Assembly: GCA_913064725.1 (NCBI GenBank)
Contig: CAJYAI010000003.1
Coordinates: forward strand, 1 to 64,000
Direction: 5' to 3'
Length of the DNA stretch: 64,000 nucleotides
Source: an uncultured Alteromonadaceae bacterium
GTDB lineage: Bacteria; Pseudomonadota; Gammaproteobacteria; Pseudomonadales; Halieaceae
A program made the position numbers and the translations under genes. Of this stretch, positions 1 to 9,944 are shown in pieces. How positions within the stretch are numbered: the first letter of the stretch is position 1; every line of letters begins with the position of its first letter. The notes beneath the pieces were generated by a model. That model worked only from the letters and a program-made list of their open reading frames with translations, was not told the DNA's origin and searched no databases.

Positions 1-830
1 CCAGACCAGCTTCGAAGCCATGTTATTTGTCGCTTCGCTAACTGCCGTGTCGCAGCAATGCCCTTGGCTCTGGCTTCCTCGAGCGAATACTCACCCGACA
101 AATGTGACCAAATCTGGCGATAACCCACGGCGCGAATCGCGGGAAGGTCGACATGCAAATCACCGCGTCGGTAGAGTGCATCGACCTCCTCTACGAAGCC
201 CTGCCTCAACATTTTATCAAATCGAGCCTCAATCCGCGCGTGTAGCACCGATCGCTCAGCGGGCGCCAAGGCTACGCAGATCGCCCGACGCCGCTCCCCA
301 CTATCGGCGCGCTTTAACTCGCTCATAGCCGAACCGCTTAGCCGAAAGACCTCCAAAGCGCGCGCAATCCGCTGGCTGTGGTTAGGATGTAAGACGCTTG
401 CCGTCACAGGATCGACACGAGCTAATTCACGGTGCAGCGCCGGCCATCCACGCTCGGCCGCCTCGGCTTCGATGGCGGCACGCACTTCTGGATCGGACGC
501 CGGCATATTGGAAAGGCCTTCAATGAGCGCGTTGAAGTACATCATGGTGCCACCGACCAGAATCGTGCGTCGCCCTCTCGATTTTGCATCCGCGATACAG
601 GCGACTGCGTCACGAACAAACTGCGCTGCCGTATAAACATCGCTAGGGTCACGTATATCAATCAAATGGTGCGGATACTCGGGCTGTGCTGCACCAATTT
701 CCAGTCCACGATATACCAGCGCCGAGTCAACGCTAATCAGTTCAGCATTAAAGGCTTGAGCGAGGGCAACTGCCGTGTCCGTTTTGCCAGCGGCCGTTGG
801 CCCTAGCAGGCAAATCAGGGGCTCACTCAC
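1..830 (-). CDS. miaA: tRNA dimethylallyltransferase MiaA (3' end cut by window edge)
   Basis: MiaA transfers a dimethylallyl group to A37 of tRNAs that read UNN codons. Reading the minus strand from GTG at 830 gives an open frame to the window edge (about 276 of the usual ~310 residues). A P-loop GPTAAGKT lies about 10 residues in, followed by [18 protein letters not shown] (substrate-site region) and, near the cut end, [15 protein letters not shown], the conserved MiaA tail. The GTG start sits just after the mutL stop (832-834), so the two are translationally coupled; mutL-miaA is a common gammaproteobacterial order. The C-terminus is missing only because the window ends. Confidence 0.95.
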   Translation of the reverse strand, partial: MSEPLICLLGPTAAGKTDTAVALAQAFNAELISVDSALVYRGLEIGAAQPEYPHHLIDIRDPSDVYTAAQFVRDAVACIADAKSRGRRTILVGGTMMYFNALIEGLSNMPASDPEVRAAIEAEAAERGWPALHRELARVDPVTASVLHPNHSQRIARALEVFRLSGSAMSELKRADSGERRRAICVALAPAERSVLHARIEARFDKMLRQGFVEEVDALYRRGDLHVDLPAIRAVGYRQIWSHLSGEYSLEEARAKGIAATRQLAKRQITWLRSWS

Positions 831-831
831 G

Positions 832-2688
832 TTACTGGCCTCGTAAAAAGAGCTTATCGAGCGCTTCATGAGTCAACTGGACCCATGTCGGACGCCCATG
901 ATTGCATTGGCCCGAGTTTTCAGTCGTTTCCATATCCCGTAACAGCGCATTCATCTCCGTAATCGACAGAGGGCGGTTCGCTCGCACAGACCCATGACAG
1001 GCCATAGTCGCCAACAGCTCATCCATACGGGCGGATAGACGGTCGCTGTGTCCGACATCTGCCAAATCAGCGAGGACATCACGAACCAGCCGCTCAGCAT
1101 TTTCTCGGGCCAAGATGGTTGGTATTTCACGAATGAGTATGCTGTCTTCACCGCCAATATCGATCCCTATGCCGAGCTCCGAGAATAATCCTGAAAACTC
1201 TTCAAAGGCTCCCATCTCTGCGGTTGAGAGGGCTACAGATATAGGTACAAGCAAAGGCTGACTGGCTATTGACTGCGTCGTCCGGGCCGCCTTAAGCCGC
1301 TCATAGGTTATACGCTCATGGGCTGCATGCGCATCGACCAGCACCATACCAAAGGTGTTTTGCGCCACAATATAAGCACCGTGGAGATGTGCAACCGCAA
1401 AGCCAAGGGGCGGTATCTCAGATGCTCCGTCCGCTTCAACTTGCAATGAACCGCCATCCTGCACTCCGGCAACACGTGATTGATAGAAGTCACTGGCACC
1501 ACCGGCGGGCAGCAGCATACCCGACGGTTTGGCGCCAAAAAGCGAAGCCACATTGTCACCGATGCTATCCACACCGCGCGGGATATTGAGTCCCATCGAA
1601 ACCTGTCGGAACGGATCCTCAGGTAATGAGGACTGGTCAAGCTGCGCAATATTGGCGTGATTGCCTGTGTCCGACGGCCTCACGTCGGCGAGCGTACGAC
1701 CCAGAGTGCTGAAGACAAATCCATGGACCGCGCGACTGTCCCTGAATCGGACTTCGTGTTTTGTTGGGTGTACATTGACGTCGACGCGATCGGCATCAAG
1801 CTCCAAATATAAAACATAGGCAGGATGGCGTCCGCCATAAAGCACATCGCGATAGGCTTGCCGAACAGCATGCGTGATCACTTTGTCTCTGACGACACGG
1901 CCATTGACAAAAAAGTACTGTAAATCCGCCTGAGACCGAGAAAACGTTGGCACACCCACCCAGCCTCGCAACGATAGACCATGCGCAACGCGATCGACGA
2001 CGACGCTTTGGGTGGCAAATGCCTCACCACAAATACTAATCACCCGGCGCTGATGATCTTGCTCCCCCAGCGCGGCTGGCAAACGGTGCACCACCTTGCC
2101 ATTGTTCGATAACACCAGGCTGACATCAGGACGCGCCAGAGCGGTGCGCTTCACTACCTCTTCAATGCGCGAAAATTCGGTCCGTTCGGTTCTCAAAAAC
2201 TTCCTGCGCGCAGGCGTGTTGTAAAAGAGGTCGCGAATCTCGAGGGTGGTGCCACGGGGGTGCGATGCCGGCGAGCTCGCCACAGACATATCACGCCCCT
2301 CGCAACGTGCCATTTGTCCGCGACTAGGATTATCAGTCGTGTTTGATGTCACCGACAGCTTAGAGACCGATGAGATCGACGCTAGTGCTTCACCTCTGAA
2401 CCCAAGCGTAACCACCGCCTCTAAATCGTCTATTGATGCGATTTTACTCGTGGCGTGCCGGGTTAACGCTAGACGCAAGTCACCGCCCTCGATGCCGGTA
2501 CCGTTGTCTGTCACACGAATACGTTTGACGCCACCGTCTTCAATATCAACCGAGACGCTATCAGCACCTGCATCCAGCGCATTCTCAAGTAATTCTTTGA
2601 CGACCGAGGCTGGTCGCTCCACCACCTCACCCGCCGCAATTTGATTGGCGAGTCGATTGTCTAACTGCCTAATCTTGCCCTCAGCCAT
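832..2688 (-). CDS. mutL: DNA mismatch repair protein MutL
   Basis: MutL couples mismatch recognition by MutS to strand incision and excision. The N-terminal GHKL ATPase is evident ([41 protein letters not shown]). The C-terminal dimerisation domain holds [12 protein letters not shown], which fits the DQHA(X)2E(X)4E endonuclease motif, and ends near QCNHGRPTW, like the CPHGRP motif. This suggests a nicking MutL, as in Pseudomonas, and not the MutH-dependent E. coli type. I prefer ATG 2688 (618 aa), which overlaps the amiB stop as TGATG, over an in-frame TTG one codon upstream. Confidence 0.96.
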   Translation of the reverse strand: MAEGKIRQLDNRLANQIAAGEVVERPASVVKELLENALDAGADSVSVDIEDGGVKRIRVTDNGTGIEGGDLRLALTRHATSKIASIDDLEAVVTLGFRGEALASISSVSKLSVTSNTTDNPSRGQMARCEGRDMSVASSPASHPRGTTLEIRDLFYNTPARRKFLRTERTEFSRIEEVVKRTALARPDVSLVLSNNGKVVHRLPAALGEQDHQRRVISICGEAFATQSVVVDRVAHGLSLRGWVGVPTFSRSQADLQYFFVNGRVVRDKVITHAVRQAYRDVLYGGRHPAYVLYLELDADRVDVNVHPTKHEVRFRDSRAVHGFVFSTLGRTLADVRPSDTGNHANIAQLDQSSLPEDPFRQVSMGLNIPRGVDSIGDNVASLFGAKPSGMLLPAGGASDFYQSRVAGVQDGGSLQVEADGASEIPPLGFAVAHLHGAYIVAQNTFGMVLVDAHAAHERITYERLKAARTTQSIASQPLLVPISVALSTAEMGAFEEFSGLFSELGIGIDIGGEDSILIREIPTILARENAERLVRDVLADLADVGHSDRLSARMDELLATMACHGSVRANRPLSITEMNALLRDMETTENSGQCNHGRPTWVQLTHEALDKLFLRGQ

Positions 2689-4046
2689 CAACCCGACTCC
2701 GGGATAATGAGGACCTGCCCCACTTGGATCGTGTTGGAGGATAGTGCATTACTAACGCGCAAATCCTGCACAGATACCGCATACCTTTGCGCGATGGCCG
2801 ACAGGGTGTCGCCTTGGACCACCTTAACGGTTCTCTCCGCAGGCGCAGCATCCGCAGGCGCAGCAGTAGAGGACGCTCTCGCGAATAACGTGCCCGGCGG
2901 TGGATTCGATTTAAACCACCGCTGAACACCCGCGAAAATAGCATTGGCCATTTTGTCTTGGTAGCTCGGTGTTGCCAGTAACGATGACTCCTTTGGATTC
3001 GAAATAAATCCCGTCTCAACCAATATAGACGGAATATCAGGTGACTTTAGGACTAAAAATGCCGCCTGCTCGACCTTGGTTTTGTGAAGTCTCTGCGCAA
3101 CCTTGCCCATCTCTCCCAACACCTCAGAGCCGACACTTAAGCTTGAATCAAGTGTCCCTGTCATGGATAAGTCGGTCAGGACGCCCGCTAAAACGTCATC
3201 CATGTCTGACACAGCGACCCCCCCCACCAAATCCGCAGCATTCTCCTTATTTGCCAAAAATTGTGCGGTCGTGGACGTTGCGCCGCGCGTCGACAAGGCA
3301 TAAACCGAGGCGCCATTAGCTGACGGATGCGTAAACGCATCCGCGTGAACGGATATAAAAAGATCCGCTTGATTTTTTCGTGCAAGATCGCGACGTCCCT
3401 TGTGCGTGACGTAATAATCACCTGTTCGTATCATCACCGGTCGGAACATGGGAGAACGTTCGAACTTCGCGTTTAGCCGATTAGCTATCTGCAAAACGAT
3501 ATTTTTTTCACGCAGGCTCTTCGGGCCCAAGGCACCGGGATCCTCACCACCGTGACCTGCATCAATAGCAACAACAACTGGACGCCTCACATCGCTTTTT
3601 ATCACTGACTTTTTTGGTGGAGCGATAATAGGCTGCACTTGCTGGTTCGCATCAAACAGGTCTAACACCAAGCGATGACCGGTCCGCTCGTTAGGTGGCA
3701 ACTGAAAACTCTTAGGCTCTACCTCGGACGACAGATCAAACACAACGCGTAAGTGCTCGCCTTCACGTATACCCGATCGGACTCGGGAAATAGGCGTGCC
3801 CTCTAATGGCAGATCGGTCAACAGTCCTGCCATCGACGTGCTATTAAGATCGAGAACCAAGCGTGAGGGATTAGCCAGCTCCAGAACCTTATGCGACGTG
3901 GCGCCTGACAGATCGAGCACGACTCGCGTGTGATCTGGTGCCCGCCAGAGTCGGATATCGTTGACCTCGACGCTAGCCACAGTCAGGGAAGGCAACAGAC
4001 CAAGAGCGAGGCACATCAAAATCTTCAGACGCAATGGCTTATACAC
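2688..4046 (-). CDS. amiB: N-acetylmuramoyl-L-alanine amidase (AmiB/AmiC type) with LysM
   Basis: Periplasmic zinc amidase that removes peptide stems from peptidoglycan during daughter-cell separation. A signal peptide (KILMCLALGLLPSLTVAS) is followed by an AMIN domain, an Amidase_3 catalytic domain (DAGHGGEDPGA, SVHADAF, LVETGFISNP) and one C-terminal LysM domain (VQGDTLSAIAQRYAVS). The frame is open back to GTG 4076, but GTG 4046 has GGAG six bases upstream and gives a normal signal peptide, so I chose it (452 aa). It overlaps the end of tsaE and runs into mutL. tsaE-amiB-mutL-miaA is a classic block; whether to call it AmiB or AmiC is uncertain. Confidence 0.93.
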   Translation of the reverse strand: MYKPLRLKILMCLALGLLPSLTVASVEVNDIRLWRAPDHTRVVLDLSGATSHKVLELANPSRLVLDLNSTSMAGLLTDLPLEGTPISRVRSGIREGEHLRVVFDLSSEVEPKSFQLPPNERTGHRLVLDLFDANQQVQPIIAPPKKSVIKSDVRRPVVVAIDAGHGGEDPGALGPKSLREKNIVLQIANRLNAKFERSPMFRPVMIRTGDYYVTHKGRRDLARKNQADLFISVHADAFTHPSANGASVYALSTRGATSTTAQFLANKENAADLVGGVAVSDMDDVLAGVLTDLSMTGTLDSSLSVGSEVLGEMGKVAQRLHKTKVEQAAFLVLKSPDIPSILVETGFISNPKESSLLATPSYQDKMANAIFAGVQRWFKSNPPPGTLFARASSTAAPADAAPAERTVKVVQGDTLSAIAQRYAVSVQDLRVSNALSSNTIQVGQVLIIPESG

Positions 4047-4521
4047 TCTGCTCTCCAAACTGCGCCGCCATGACACCTCCGCGTGCGGTGAGTGCGACCA
4101 TAGTTAGTTCGCGACCCTCGCCAGACTCGGAGAGACTAACACTCAGATCAGCGGGGGGTAGCCATCCCTCGCCACGATTTGGCCACTCGATAAATAATAT
4201 CGCATTACTTGCGACATAGTCCCGAATACCTAGAAACTCCAGCTCCTCGGGATTGGATAATCGATATAGATCAAAATGGCATAGCTGCAGTCCGTCACTT
4301 AGCTCATAGGGCTCGCACAGCGTATAGGTAGGGCTCTTAACCGAGCCTTGATAACGACAGGCTCGCAAAACGCCTCGGGTAAAAGTCGTTTTACCAGCAC
4401 CAAGATCCCCTTCAAGATAAATCACCGCACCGGCATTGAGAGCCACTGCAAGCTGAGTGCCGGCTTTCACGGTGGCAGCTTCATCTTTGAGGAATAACCT
4501 GACAGAACCAAAATCACTCAT
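4039..4521 (-). CDS. tsaE: tRNA t6A biosynthesis ATPase TsaE
   Basis: ATPase that, with TsaB and TsaD, makes N6-threonylcarbamoyladenosine at A37 of ANN-decoding tRNAs. It has 160 aa, normal for the family, with a P-loop GDLGAGKTTFTRG around residue 55, then SPTYTLCEPY and the HFDLYRL segment typical of TsaE. The start is ATG 4519-4521. It is the first gene of the minus-strand run tsaE-amiB-mutL-miaA and diverges from queG across a gap of about 46 bases, which must hold both promoters. Confidence 0.95.
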   Translation of the reverse strand: MSDFGSVRLFLKDEAATVKAGTQLAVALNAGAVIYLEGDLGAGKTTFTRGVLRACRYQGSVKSPTYTLCEPYELSDGLQLCHFDLYRLSNPEELEFLGIRDYVASNAILFIEWPNRGEGWLPPADLSVSLSESGEGRELTMVALTARGGVMAAQFGEQSV

Positions 4522-4567
4522 CGGTAAAGTGTACCGCGCTCTGGTGCCGATCTGTCACAATAGCGTC

Positions 4568-5623
4568 GTGAATAGCGCCAACCACAGTGAGTTAGTCGAA
4601 ACCATCCAGTCCTGGGCACGAGAACTTGGGTTTCAGGAAGTGGGGTTTACCGGTGTTGATCTCGGCGATAATGAGGCCTATCTGCAGAAGTGGTTGGATG
4701 CTGGCTATCACGGCACCATGGAGTGGATGGAGCGCCACGGTACGAAGCGGAGCCGCCCCGCTGAACTCGTGCCCGGTACCTGCACCGTACTTTCATGTCG
4801 AATGGATTATTTACCCGAAGCCGCTGATGCATGGCAGGTCTTAGAGAATACGGACAAAGGCTTCATATCACGCTATGCGCTCGGGCGCGATTACCACAAA
4901 CTCATACGTTCACGACTTGCCAAACTGGCTCAGCGCATTTGCTCAGAACTCGGCTCGGGCGAGTTTAGAGCCTTTGTCGACAGCGCTCCCGTGCTCGAAC
5001 GGGCCATAGCTGAGCAAGCCGGCCTGGGCTGGATTGCGAAAAATACGATGATGATTAATTCATCGGCAGGTTCCTACTTTTTCCTTGGCGAAATCTACAC
5101 CGACATCCCTCTTCCCCTCTCCATGCCGCAGGAGGAGAAGCACTGCGGAACCTGCTCCGCATGCTTGAGCGCCTGCCCGACGGATGCCTTTGTCGCACCC
5201 TTCGTACTGGACGCCAGGCGCTGCATTTCCTACCTCACGATTGAACATAAAGGGTCGATTGATGAAAATCTGCGGTCGAAAATGGGTAACCGCATTTATG
5301 GCTGCGACGACTGTCAGTTGGTGTGCCCGTGGAACAAGTTCGCCTCTAAGACAACCGAAGCCGACTTCGCTCCGCGCTGGGACCTCGATAATTCTGATTT
5401 GATCGACCTGTTCGCCTGGTCGGAAGAGGCATTCGAAGAGCGACTGAAAGGCTCACCCATTCGTCGAATAGGTTATGAGTGCTGGCTTCGAAATATTGCT
5501 ATCGCACTGGGTAATGCACCAACCAGCCATGCGGTTGTCGTCGCGCTCAAATCACGCGAAAGCGACGCGTCGGCTTTAGTGAGGGAGCATGTGTCCTGGG
5601 CCCTTGCCCAGCACGGGTACTAA
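4568..5623 (+). CDS. queG: epoxyqueuosine reductase QueG
   Basis: Reduces epoxyqueuosine to queuosine in the wobble base of tRNAs, using cobalamin and two [4Fe-4S] clusters. Two ferredoxin-like cysteine sets are visible: CGTCSACLSACP and, further on, GCDDCQLVCPW. The C-terminal part (RRIGYECWLRNIAIALGN) is the HEAT-like tail of QueG. The frame is open upstream to 4457, but that would overlap tsaE. GTG 4568 gives 351 aa beginning NSANHSELVETI, matching the usual family length. No strong Shine-Dalgarno precedes this GTG, so the exact start is uncertain. It is convergent with orn. Confidence 0.94.
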   Translation: MNSANHSELVETIQSWARELGFQEVGFTGVDLGDNEAYLQKWLDAGYHGTMEWMERHGTKRSRPAELVPGTCTVLSCRMDYLPEAADAWQVLENTDKGFISRYALGRDYHKLIRSRLAKLAQRICSELGSGEFRAFVDSAPVLERAIAEQAGLGWIAKNTMMINSSAGSYFFLGEIYTDIPLPLSMPQEEKHCGTCSACLSACPTDAFVAPFVLDARRCISYLTIEHKGSIDENLRSKMGNRIYGCDDCQLVCPWNKFASKTTEADFAPRWDLDNSDLIDLFAWSEEAFEERLKGSPIRRIGYECWLRNIAIALGNAPTSHAVVVALKSRESDASALVREHVSWALAQHGY

Positions 5624-5630
5624 GCGCCGG

Positions 5631-6170
5631 TTAGAGTCTAATAAGGTGCTCTCGAAAATAGCGTAGCTCTTCGATCGACTCACGAATGTCAGCTAGCGCC
5701 TCGTGAACATTGCGCTTCGATGCGGGCGGTAAATCGGGTCGCCAATAGGTGGCCAGGAGCTTAAGTGTCGTAACGTCCAAATTGCGATAATGAAAAAACG
5801 TCTCAAGGTCCGGGAGATGTCTAGCCATGAACCGCCGATCCTGACAAATCGAGTTACCACACATCGGGGAGCTGTTTGGTGTTACCCACTCTTCCAGAAA
5901 CGCGAGGGTTGCTTGGGTGGCCGTGGCCTCTGTGTGGCTACTGGCTCTAACGCGTTCAACCAAGCCCGATCGCGTATGCGTGCGGGTATTCCACTCGTCC
6001 ATTGCCAGTAGCGCATTCTCACTCTGATGGACCGCGATCACCGGCCCTTCCGCCAAAATCTCGAGTTCCTGCGAGGTAACGATCGTTGCAATCTCTATCA
6101 CACGATCCGTATCTGGATTAAGGCCGGTCATTTCCATATCGACCCATATCAATCTCGCGTCTTTACTCAT
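5631..6170 (-). CDS. orn: oligoribonuclease Orn
   Basis: 3'-5' exoribonuclease of the DEDDh family that degrades 2-5 nt RNAs, including pGpG from cyclic-di-GMP turnover. It has 179 aa, the normal size. Catalytic motifs are [14 protein letters not shown] (DxE) near residue 9, the [11 protein letters not shown] segment (second Asp), and [10 protein letters not shown] (His and last Asp) near residue 158. It diverges from rsgA; the orn/rsgA pairing is typical of gammaproteobacteria. Confidence 0.97.
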   Translation of the reverse strand: MSKDARLIWVDMEMTGLNPDTDRVIEIATIVTSQELEILAEGPVIAVHQSENALLAMDEWNTRTHTRSGLVERVRASSHTEATATQATLAFLEEWVTPNSSPMCGNSICQDRRFMARHLPDLETFFHYRNLDVTTLKLLATYWRPDLPPASKRNVHEALADIRESIEELRYFREHLIRL

Positions 6171-6234
6171 CTATCGACACCCTTAAAAAAGCCCAATTGC
6201 ATCACTCCGTCGCGTGACAGGGTACACTGATCTG

Positions 6235-7209
6235 ATGGGAAATCGACGACTCACAGACCAGCAACGCCGGCGCATCACTGCAAATACAGCAAAGCGGCGA
6301 GTCAGCTCAATGGCAGGCGATAATGACGATGCCCCCGGGCTGATCGTCGCACGCTACAGCAAAACGGCCGTTGTCATGGATGAGAATGGCAGTACACGAT
6401 CCTGCCATTTGCGCCCCAACCTAGCGCACCTTGTGGCGGGAGACCGTGTATTTTGGTCGCAGGACGAATCGGGCGCGGTGGTCGTAGGCCAACTCGACAG
6501 ATACTCAGAACTTAAACGGCCGGACGCACGAGGACAGCTTAAGGCCGTTGCGGCCAATGTCGATCTAATCGCCATTGTCATTGCACCTGCACCAGAGCCC
6601 TTCGCCAACCTTATCGATCGGTACCTCGTGGCCGCTCACCTTGCCGACATCGACACCCTTATCATACTTAACAAGTCCGATTTAGTAGACACAAACCCAG
6701 AGAGCCGGGCGCTTCTTCATCGCTACCACGAGATTGGCTACGACATCATCGAAACAGGACCCAGCAACAGCGCCACTGAGTCACTCAGCTCAGCCTTGGG
6801 TACCACCACATCCGTCTTTGTCGGGCAAAGTGGCGTCGGCAAGTCTTCGATAATCAACCGTTTACTGCCAGAGCGGGAGCTGCGGGTTGGGGCATTATCG
6901 GAAGGCGTGCTCAAAGGTCGCCATACAACAACCACAGCAGAAGTTTTCCAGCGTTCACAGGGCGGATTCATCATCGACTCGCCCGGCATTCGCGAGTTTG
7001 GATTACAGCATGTTGATGCCCAGCTCGTCGCACCGGGCTTTCGTGAATTCACTCCCCACCTAAACGATTGTCGGTTTAGAGACTGCTCGCATCTCGTTGA
7101 GCAACACCACTGCGGCGTATTAGCGGCGCTTGATCGAGGCGATATTAGCCCCGATAGGTATGACAGTTTCGTGAATATCGTAAGCAACGTGAGCAGCAGC
7201 CCTTACTGA
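6235..7209 (+). CDS. rsgA: ribosome small subunit-dependent GTPase RsgA
   Basis: Circularly permuted GTPase that checks late 30S maturation. An N-terminal OB domain is followed by a G domain in permuted order: NKSD (G4), GQSGVGKSSIINRL (G1), KGRHTTTT (G2), DSPGIREFG (G3). A C-terminal zinc-binding stretch follows (DCRFRDCSHL and HHCGV). I start at ATG 6235 (MGNRRLTDQQ, 324 aa), the usual N-terminus; an in-frame GTG at 6214 is possible. A TACACT box at 6223-6228 lies so close that the transcript could begin at or near the ATG. Confidence 0.95.
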   Translation: MGNRRLTDQQRRRITANTAKRRVSSMAGDNDDAPGLIVARYSKTAVVMDENGSTRSCHLRPNLAHLVAGDRVFWSQDESGAVVVGQLDRYSELKRPDARGQLKAVAANVDLIAIVIAPAPEPFANLIDRYLVAAHLADIDTLIILNKSDLVDTNPESRALLHRYHEIGYDIIETGPSNSATESLSSALGTTTSVFVGQSGVGKSSIINRLLPERELRVGALSEGVLKGRHTTTTAEVFQRSQGGFIIDSPGIREFGLQHVDAQLVAPGFREFTPHLNDCRFRDCSHLVEQHHCGVLAALDRGDISPDRYDSFVNIVSNVSSSPY

Positions 7210-7238
7210 ATCAACTCGATGTAGCATAGACTCACCGT

Positions 7239-8228
7239 ATGCCTTGGCGCCTAATCAGCATTTGCCTGACACTTTCTTTTGCCTTTCCCCTGGGAGCGCT
7301 TGCGCTTGATGAACCGGTGGACGCTGTCCCATCTGGCGAAACGCAAGCTGATCATGAGGTTATTGATGCGCCGGTCCGAGGTAGTGCATGGGTAGACTCG
7401 AGTCATCGCTTTGCTACCGACAGAACACTGGCACTGACACGATGGGTAGATGGTTTTTTCGGTGATTCAGAAGGCGACAGCGAAATAGCCGATTCTCGTC
7501 TTCGCCTTAAAGTAACCACTGATTGGGATGAGCGCCGTGGGGTCGAAACCCGACTGAGCATTGGCGGTAAAATTAATTTGCCTCGCCTTGAAGACCGCGT
7601 CGACTTGGTTTTTCGCGGAGACGATCCTGATGAATTAGTAGAGGGTGATCAAGACGACCCCTCCCAAAGCCAAGTGGGACTGCAAGTACGGATAGATCAA
7701 AGCGATACGGGTAAGCACAGAACCGACTTTACTGTGGGTTTATCTAGCGCCGGTCCTAAACCGGGCGTCAAGTACCTATATCAAACCATGTGGACACCAA
7801 AGACATCGCTGCGGGTGTCGCAACGTGCTCAATATGACTTCGACGATGGCGCCTTCGGCGCAACTAAACTTGATCTAGACTACGCACTCTCAGAGCGATC
7901 TCTCATACGAACGCAAAATCGCGTCTTGTATGGTGAGGACTCCGAAGGCACTAAATGGTCTTCAAACACAGGCGTGGTTCGGCAGTGGGCGGTCGCCAAC
8001 GGATTCGAGAGAGCGGCTTACCTCTACGCCGGTGTTAAAGGGCTCTCGGAACCTGATGACTATATTGAGAACTATCAAGTTGGGTTGCGTCTGCGCGCGC
8101 AAGGTATTCGCGAGTTTCTTTTTTTTGAGCTGGAGCCCACCTTTAACCGGCGAACCGAGGGTCCGTCCTCGCCTCGACTATCGGCTTGGGCCGTCGAGGC
8201 CCGAATCGAATTTCTCCTGTTCGACTAA
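7239..8228 (+). CDS. exported protein of unknown function, possible outer-membrane beta-barrel
   Basis: Not recognised. A clear signal peptide (RLISICLTLSFAFPLGALA) is followed by about 300 residues rich in alternating hydrophobic/polar segments and in Asp, Arg and Gly, such as RLKVTTDWDERRG, LRVSQRAQYDF and FFELEPTFNRR. The chain ends in an aromatic/hydrophobic strand (EARIEFLLFD). This suggests a beta-barrel or beta-sandwich at the outer membrane, but no family motif is visible. It lies 30 bases after rsgA and may be co-transcribed; it is convergent with the PhoH-like gene, leaving no room for a large terminator. Confidence 0.7.
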   Translation: MPWRLISICLTLSFAFPLGALALDEPVDAVPSGETQADHEVIDAPVRGSAWVDSSHRFATDRTLALTRWVDGFFGDSEGDSEIADSRLRLKVTTDWDERRGVETRLSIGGKINLPRLEDRVDLVFRGDDPDELVEGDQDDPSQSQVGLQVRIDQSDTGKHRTDFTVGLSSAGPKPGVKYLYQTMWTPKTSLRVSQRAQYDFDDGAFGATKLDLDYALSERSLIRTQNRVLYGEDSEGTKWSSNTGVVRQWAVANGFERAAYLYAGVKGLSEPDDYIENYQVGLRLRAQGIREFLFFELEPTFNRRTEGPSSPRLSAWAVEARIEFLLFD

Positions 8229-8241
8229 GGAACTGAGGCGC

Positions 8242-9678
8242 CTATAAATTCTCTTCCGCAAACGCGGCAAGACGCGACCGCACAATGCCGTTGATGTGCA
8301 TCATACCTGCGTGGGGGTAGGGCTTTACCCGCTCTACCAAATACGTGAGGCCCGACGTCAAAGGTGAAATATATTTATTATCTATTTGCGCAAGGTTTCC
8401 TAGGACCACAATTTTAGAATCTGATCCAACGCGACTGATAATTGACTTCAACTGAAACTGCGTCAGGCCCTGCGACTCATCAATGATGATGTAGGCGCCA
8501 TTAAACGACCTACCACGCATAAAGTTCAGGGACTTGAATTGCAGGTTAGCGCGCTCTTTCACGTAGTCGATGCTGCCGTTAGCGCACTCATCCGCTCCAT
8601 GAAGAATCTCTAAATTATCGTCAAACGCCGCTAGCCATGGCGCCATTTTTTCCTCTTCGGTACCGGGCAGAAACCCAATGTCCTCCGCCATCGGTGGCGT
8701 CGAGCGCGCAACAATAAGCTTTTTAAATTTCTTTTGCTCCAAGATGGCATGAAGTCCATAAGCTAGTGCCAACAGGGTCTTCCCCGAGCCTGCAGGCCCC
8801 GTTAATACGGTCATATCCAAATCGTCATTGTCGAGAAGCCGCATGGCCATGGCCTGCTCGAGATTTCGAGGCGCCAAGCCCCAAAAGCGCTGATTCATGA
8901 GATTGTCGCGGCTGTCTACGGCGAGATAAACGAACTCCGAATCCACATGGTCGACAAAAGCGATGAAGCCATGATCATCGTATAAAAATTGATTGGGATA
9001 GGCCTCGGGCAGCTCAGACCGCGGTACACGATGCAGCGTGATGCCCTCGTCACGGACAGTGTCGACGCGATTGATACCTTCCCAAAATGGCCCTTCACTT
9101 TTTTTATAACCGGTTGCAAGCAGATCTATGTCATCGAGAACTCGGTCATGCCGATAGTCCTCTACATGCTCCAGACCAGAGCCTTTGGCCTTGATCCTCA
9201 TATTGATATCTTTAGTGACTAGGCATACGAACTCATCGGGATGCTCACTTTGGTATTTGAGCGCGACATTGATAATGCGATTGTCGTTTGCTTGATCCTG
9301 AGTACTGTCAAGAAAAGGCACCTGCTCGTTAGCACCCAAAAGCTGATCAGGGAAGATTGCCAAGCGACCTAGCGCGCCTGACAACGTTGATCCAGGAATA
9401 TCGACACCTTCTTGAATGGCCTGAGGGGTCGACGAACCGACGACCTTATCAATCATTTGTATCGCGATTCGGGCCTCCCGGCTCACCGATTTGTCGCGCC
9501 GATCTTTAATGTGATCAAGCTCTTCCAACACTGTCATCGGAATCACCACTCTGTGTTCGGCAAAAGCGGCGATTGCCGTCGGGTCATGAAGTAAGACATT
9601 TGTATCTAAGACATAGGTCTTAACTTCAGCTGGCGTTAGCTGCGTGACTTCATTGGTCAAACTAGCAGTTTGCGACAT
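8242..9678 (-). CDS. PIN-PhoH fusion ATPase (PhoH2/YlaK-like)
   Basis: Two-domain protein: an N-terminal PIN nuclease-type domain (YVLDTNVLLHDP, LEELDHIKD, ending with VTKDINMRIKA) and a C-terminal PhoH-type P-loop ATPase (TGPAGSGKTLLALAYG Walker A; IIIDESQGLT Walker B). Such fusions are thought to be RNA helicase/RNases. ATG 9678 is preferred because GGGAG precedes it; an in-frame GTG lies at 9690. The gene is 478 aa. It sits alone on the minus strand, with a long upstream region shared divergently with rnb. Confidence 0.92.
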   Translation of the reverse strand: MSQTASLTNEVTQLTPAEVKTYVLDTNVLLHDPTAIAAFAEHRVVIPMTVLEELDHIKDRRDKSVSREARIAIQMIDKVVGSSTPQAIQEGVDIPGSTLSGALGRLAIFPDQLLGANEQVPFLDSTQDQANDNRIINVALKYQSEHPDEFVCLVTKDINMRIKAKGSGLEHVEDYRHDRVLDDIDLLATGYKKSEGPFWEGINRVDTVRDEGITLHRVPRSELPEAYPNQFLYDDHGFIAFVDHVDSEFVYLAVDSRDNLMNQRFWGLAPRNLEQAMAMRLLDNDDLDMTVLTGPAGSGKTLLALAYGLHAILEQKKFKKLIVARSTPPMAEDIGFLPGTEEEKMAPWLAAFDDNLEILHGADECANGSIDYVKERANLQFKSLNFMRGRSFNGAYIIIDESQGLTQFQLKSIISRVGSDSKIVVLGNLAQIDNKYISPLTSGLTYLVERVKPYPHAGMMHINGIVRSRLAAFAEENL

Positions 9679-9819
9679 GTGCTCTCCCACTATGATCTGC
9701 GCTAATCACCACAGGATCGGTCTATGAAACCGCTCCTGTGAACGTATTTGAGTAAACGATTTGATGCAATTCAGGGACAAGATAGCGGCCGCGCATATCA
9801 CTGCATGTCGGTAAAGCTG

Positions 9820-9831
9820 GGTCAACTGACC
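9820..9831. promoter_or_regulatory. inverted repeat GGTCA-N2-TGACC
   Basis: Perfect 5-bp arms around AC in the phoH-like/rnb divergent region. The same half-site occurs again at 9928-9943 with wider spacing. It could be an operator half-pair for a dimeric regulator; no regulator gene is adjacent. Seen in sequence; the function is inferred. Confidence 0.35.
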
Positions 9832-9926
9832 GTGTGATCACCACCGCGTCCTACTCTCTTCATTTCGGGCCATTTCAGTAAAACGATCGCGACCGGCGAT
9901 GTCAATTGTCACTTGATGAATTTTTT

Positions 9927-9944
9927 TGGTCACTATATTGACCA
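9927..9944. promoter_or_regulatory. inverted repeat TGGTCA-N6-TGACCA (possible operator)
   Basis: Perfect 6-bp arms TGGTCA/TGACCA separated by CTATAT, about 100 bases upstream of rnb. The TATATT inside it resembles a -10 box, so a bound protein could block transcription. The spacing suits a TetR/GntR/LacI-type dimer, but no specific factor can be named. Confidence 0.4.

Noticed and set aside
432-806. Plus-strand frame near the window start
   Set aside because: It lies opposite miaA, whose motifs are clear on the minus strand.
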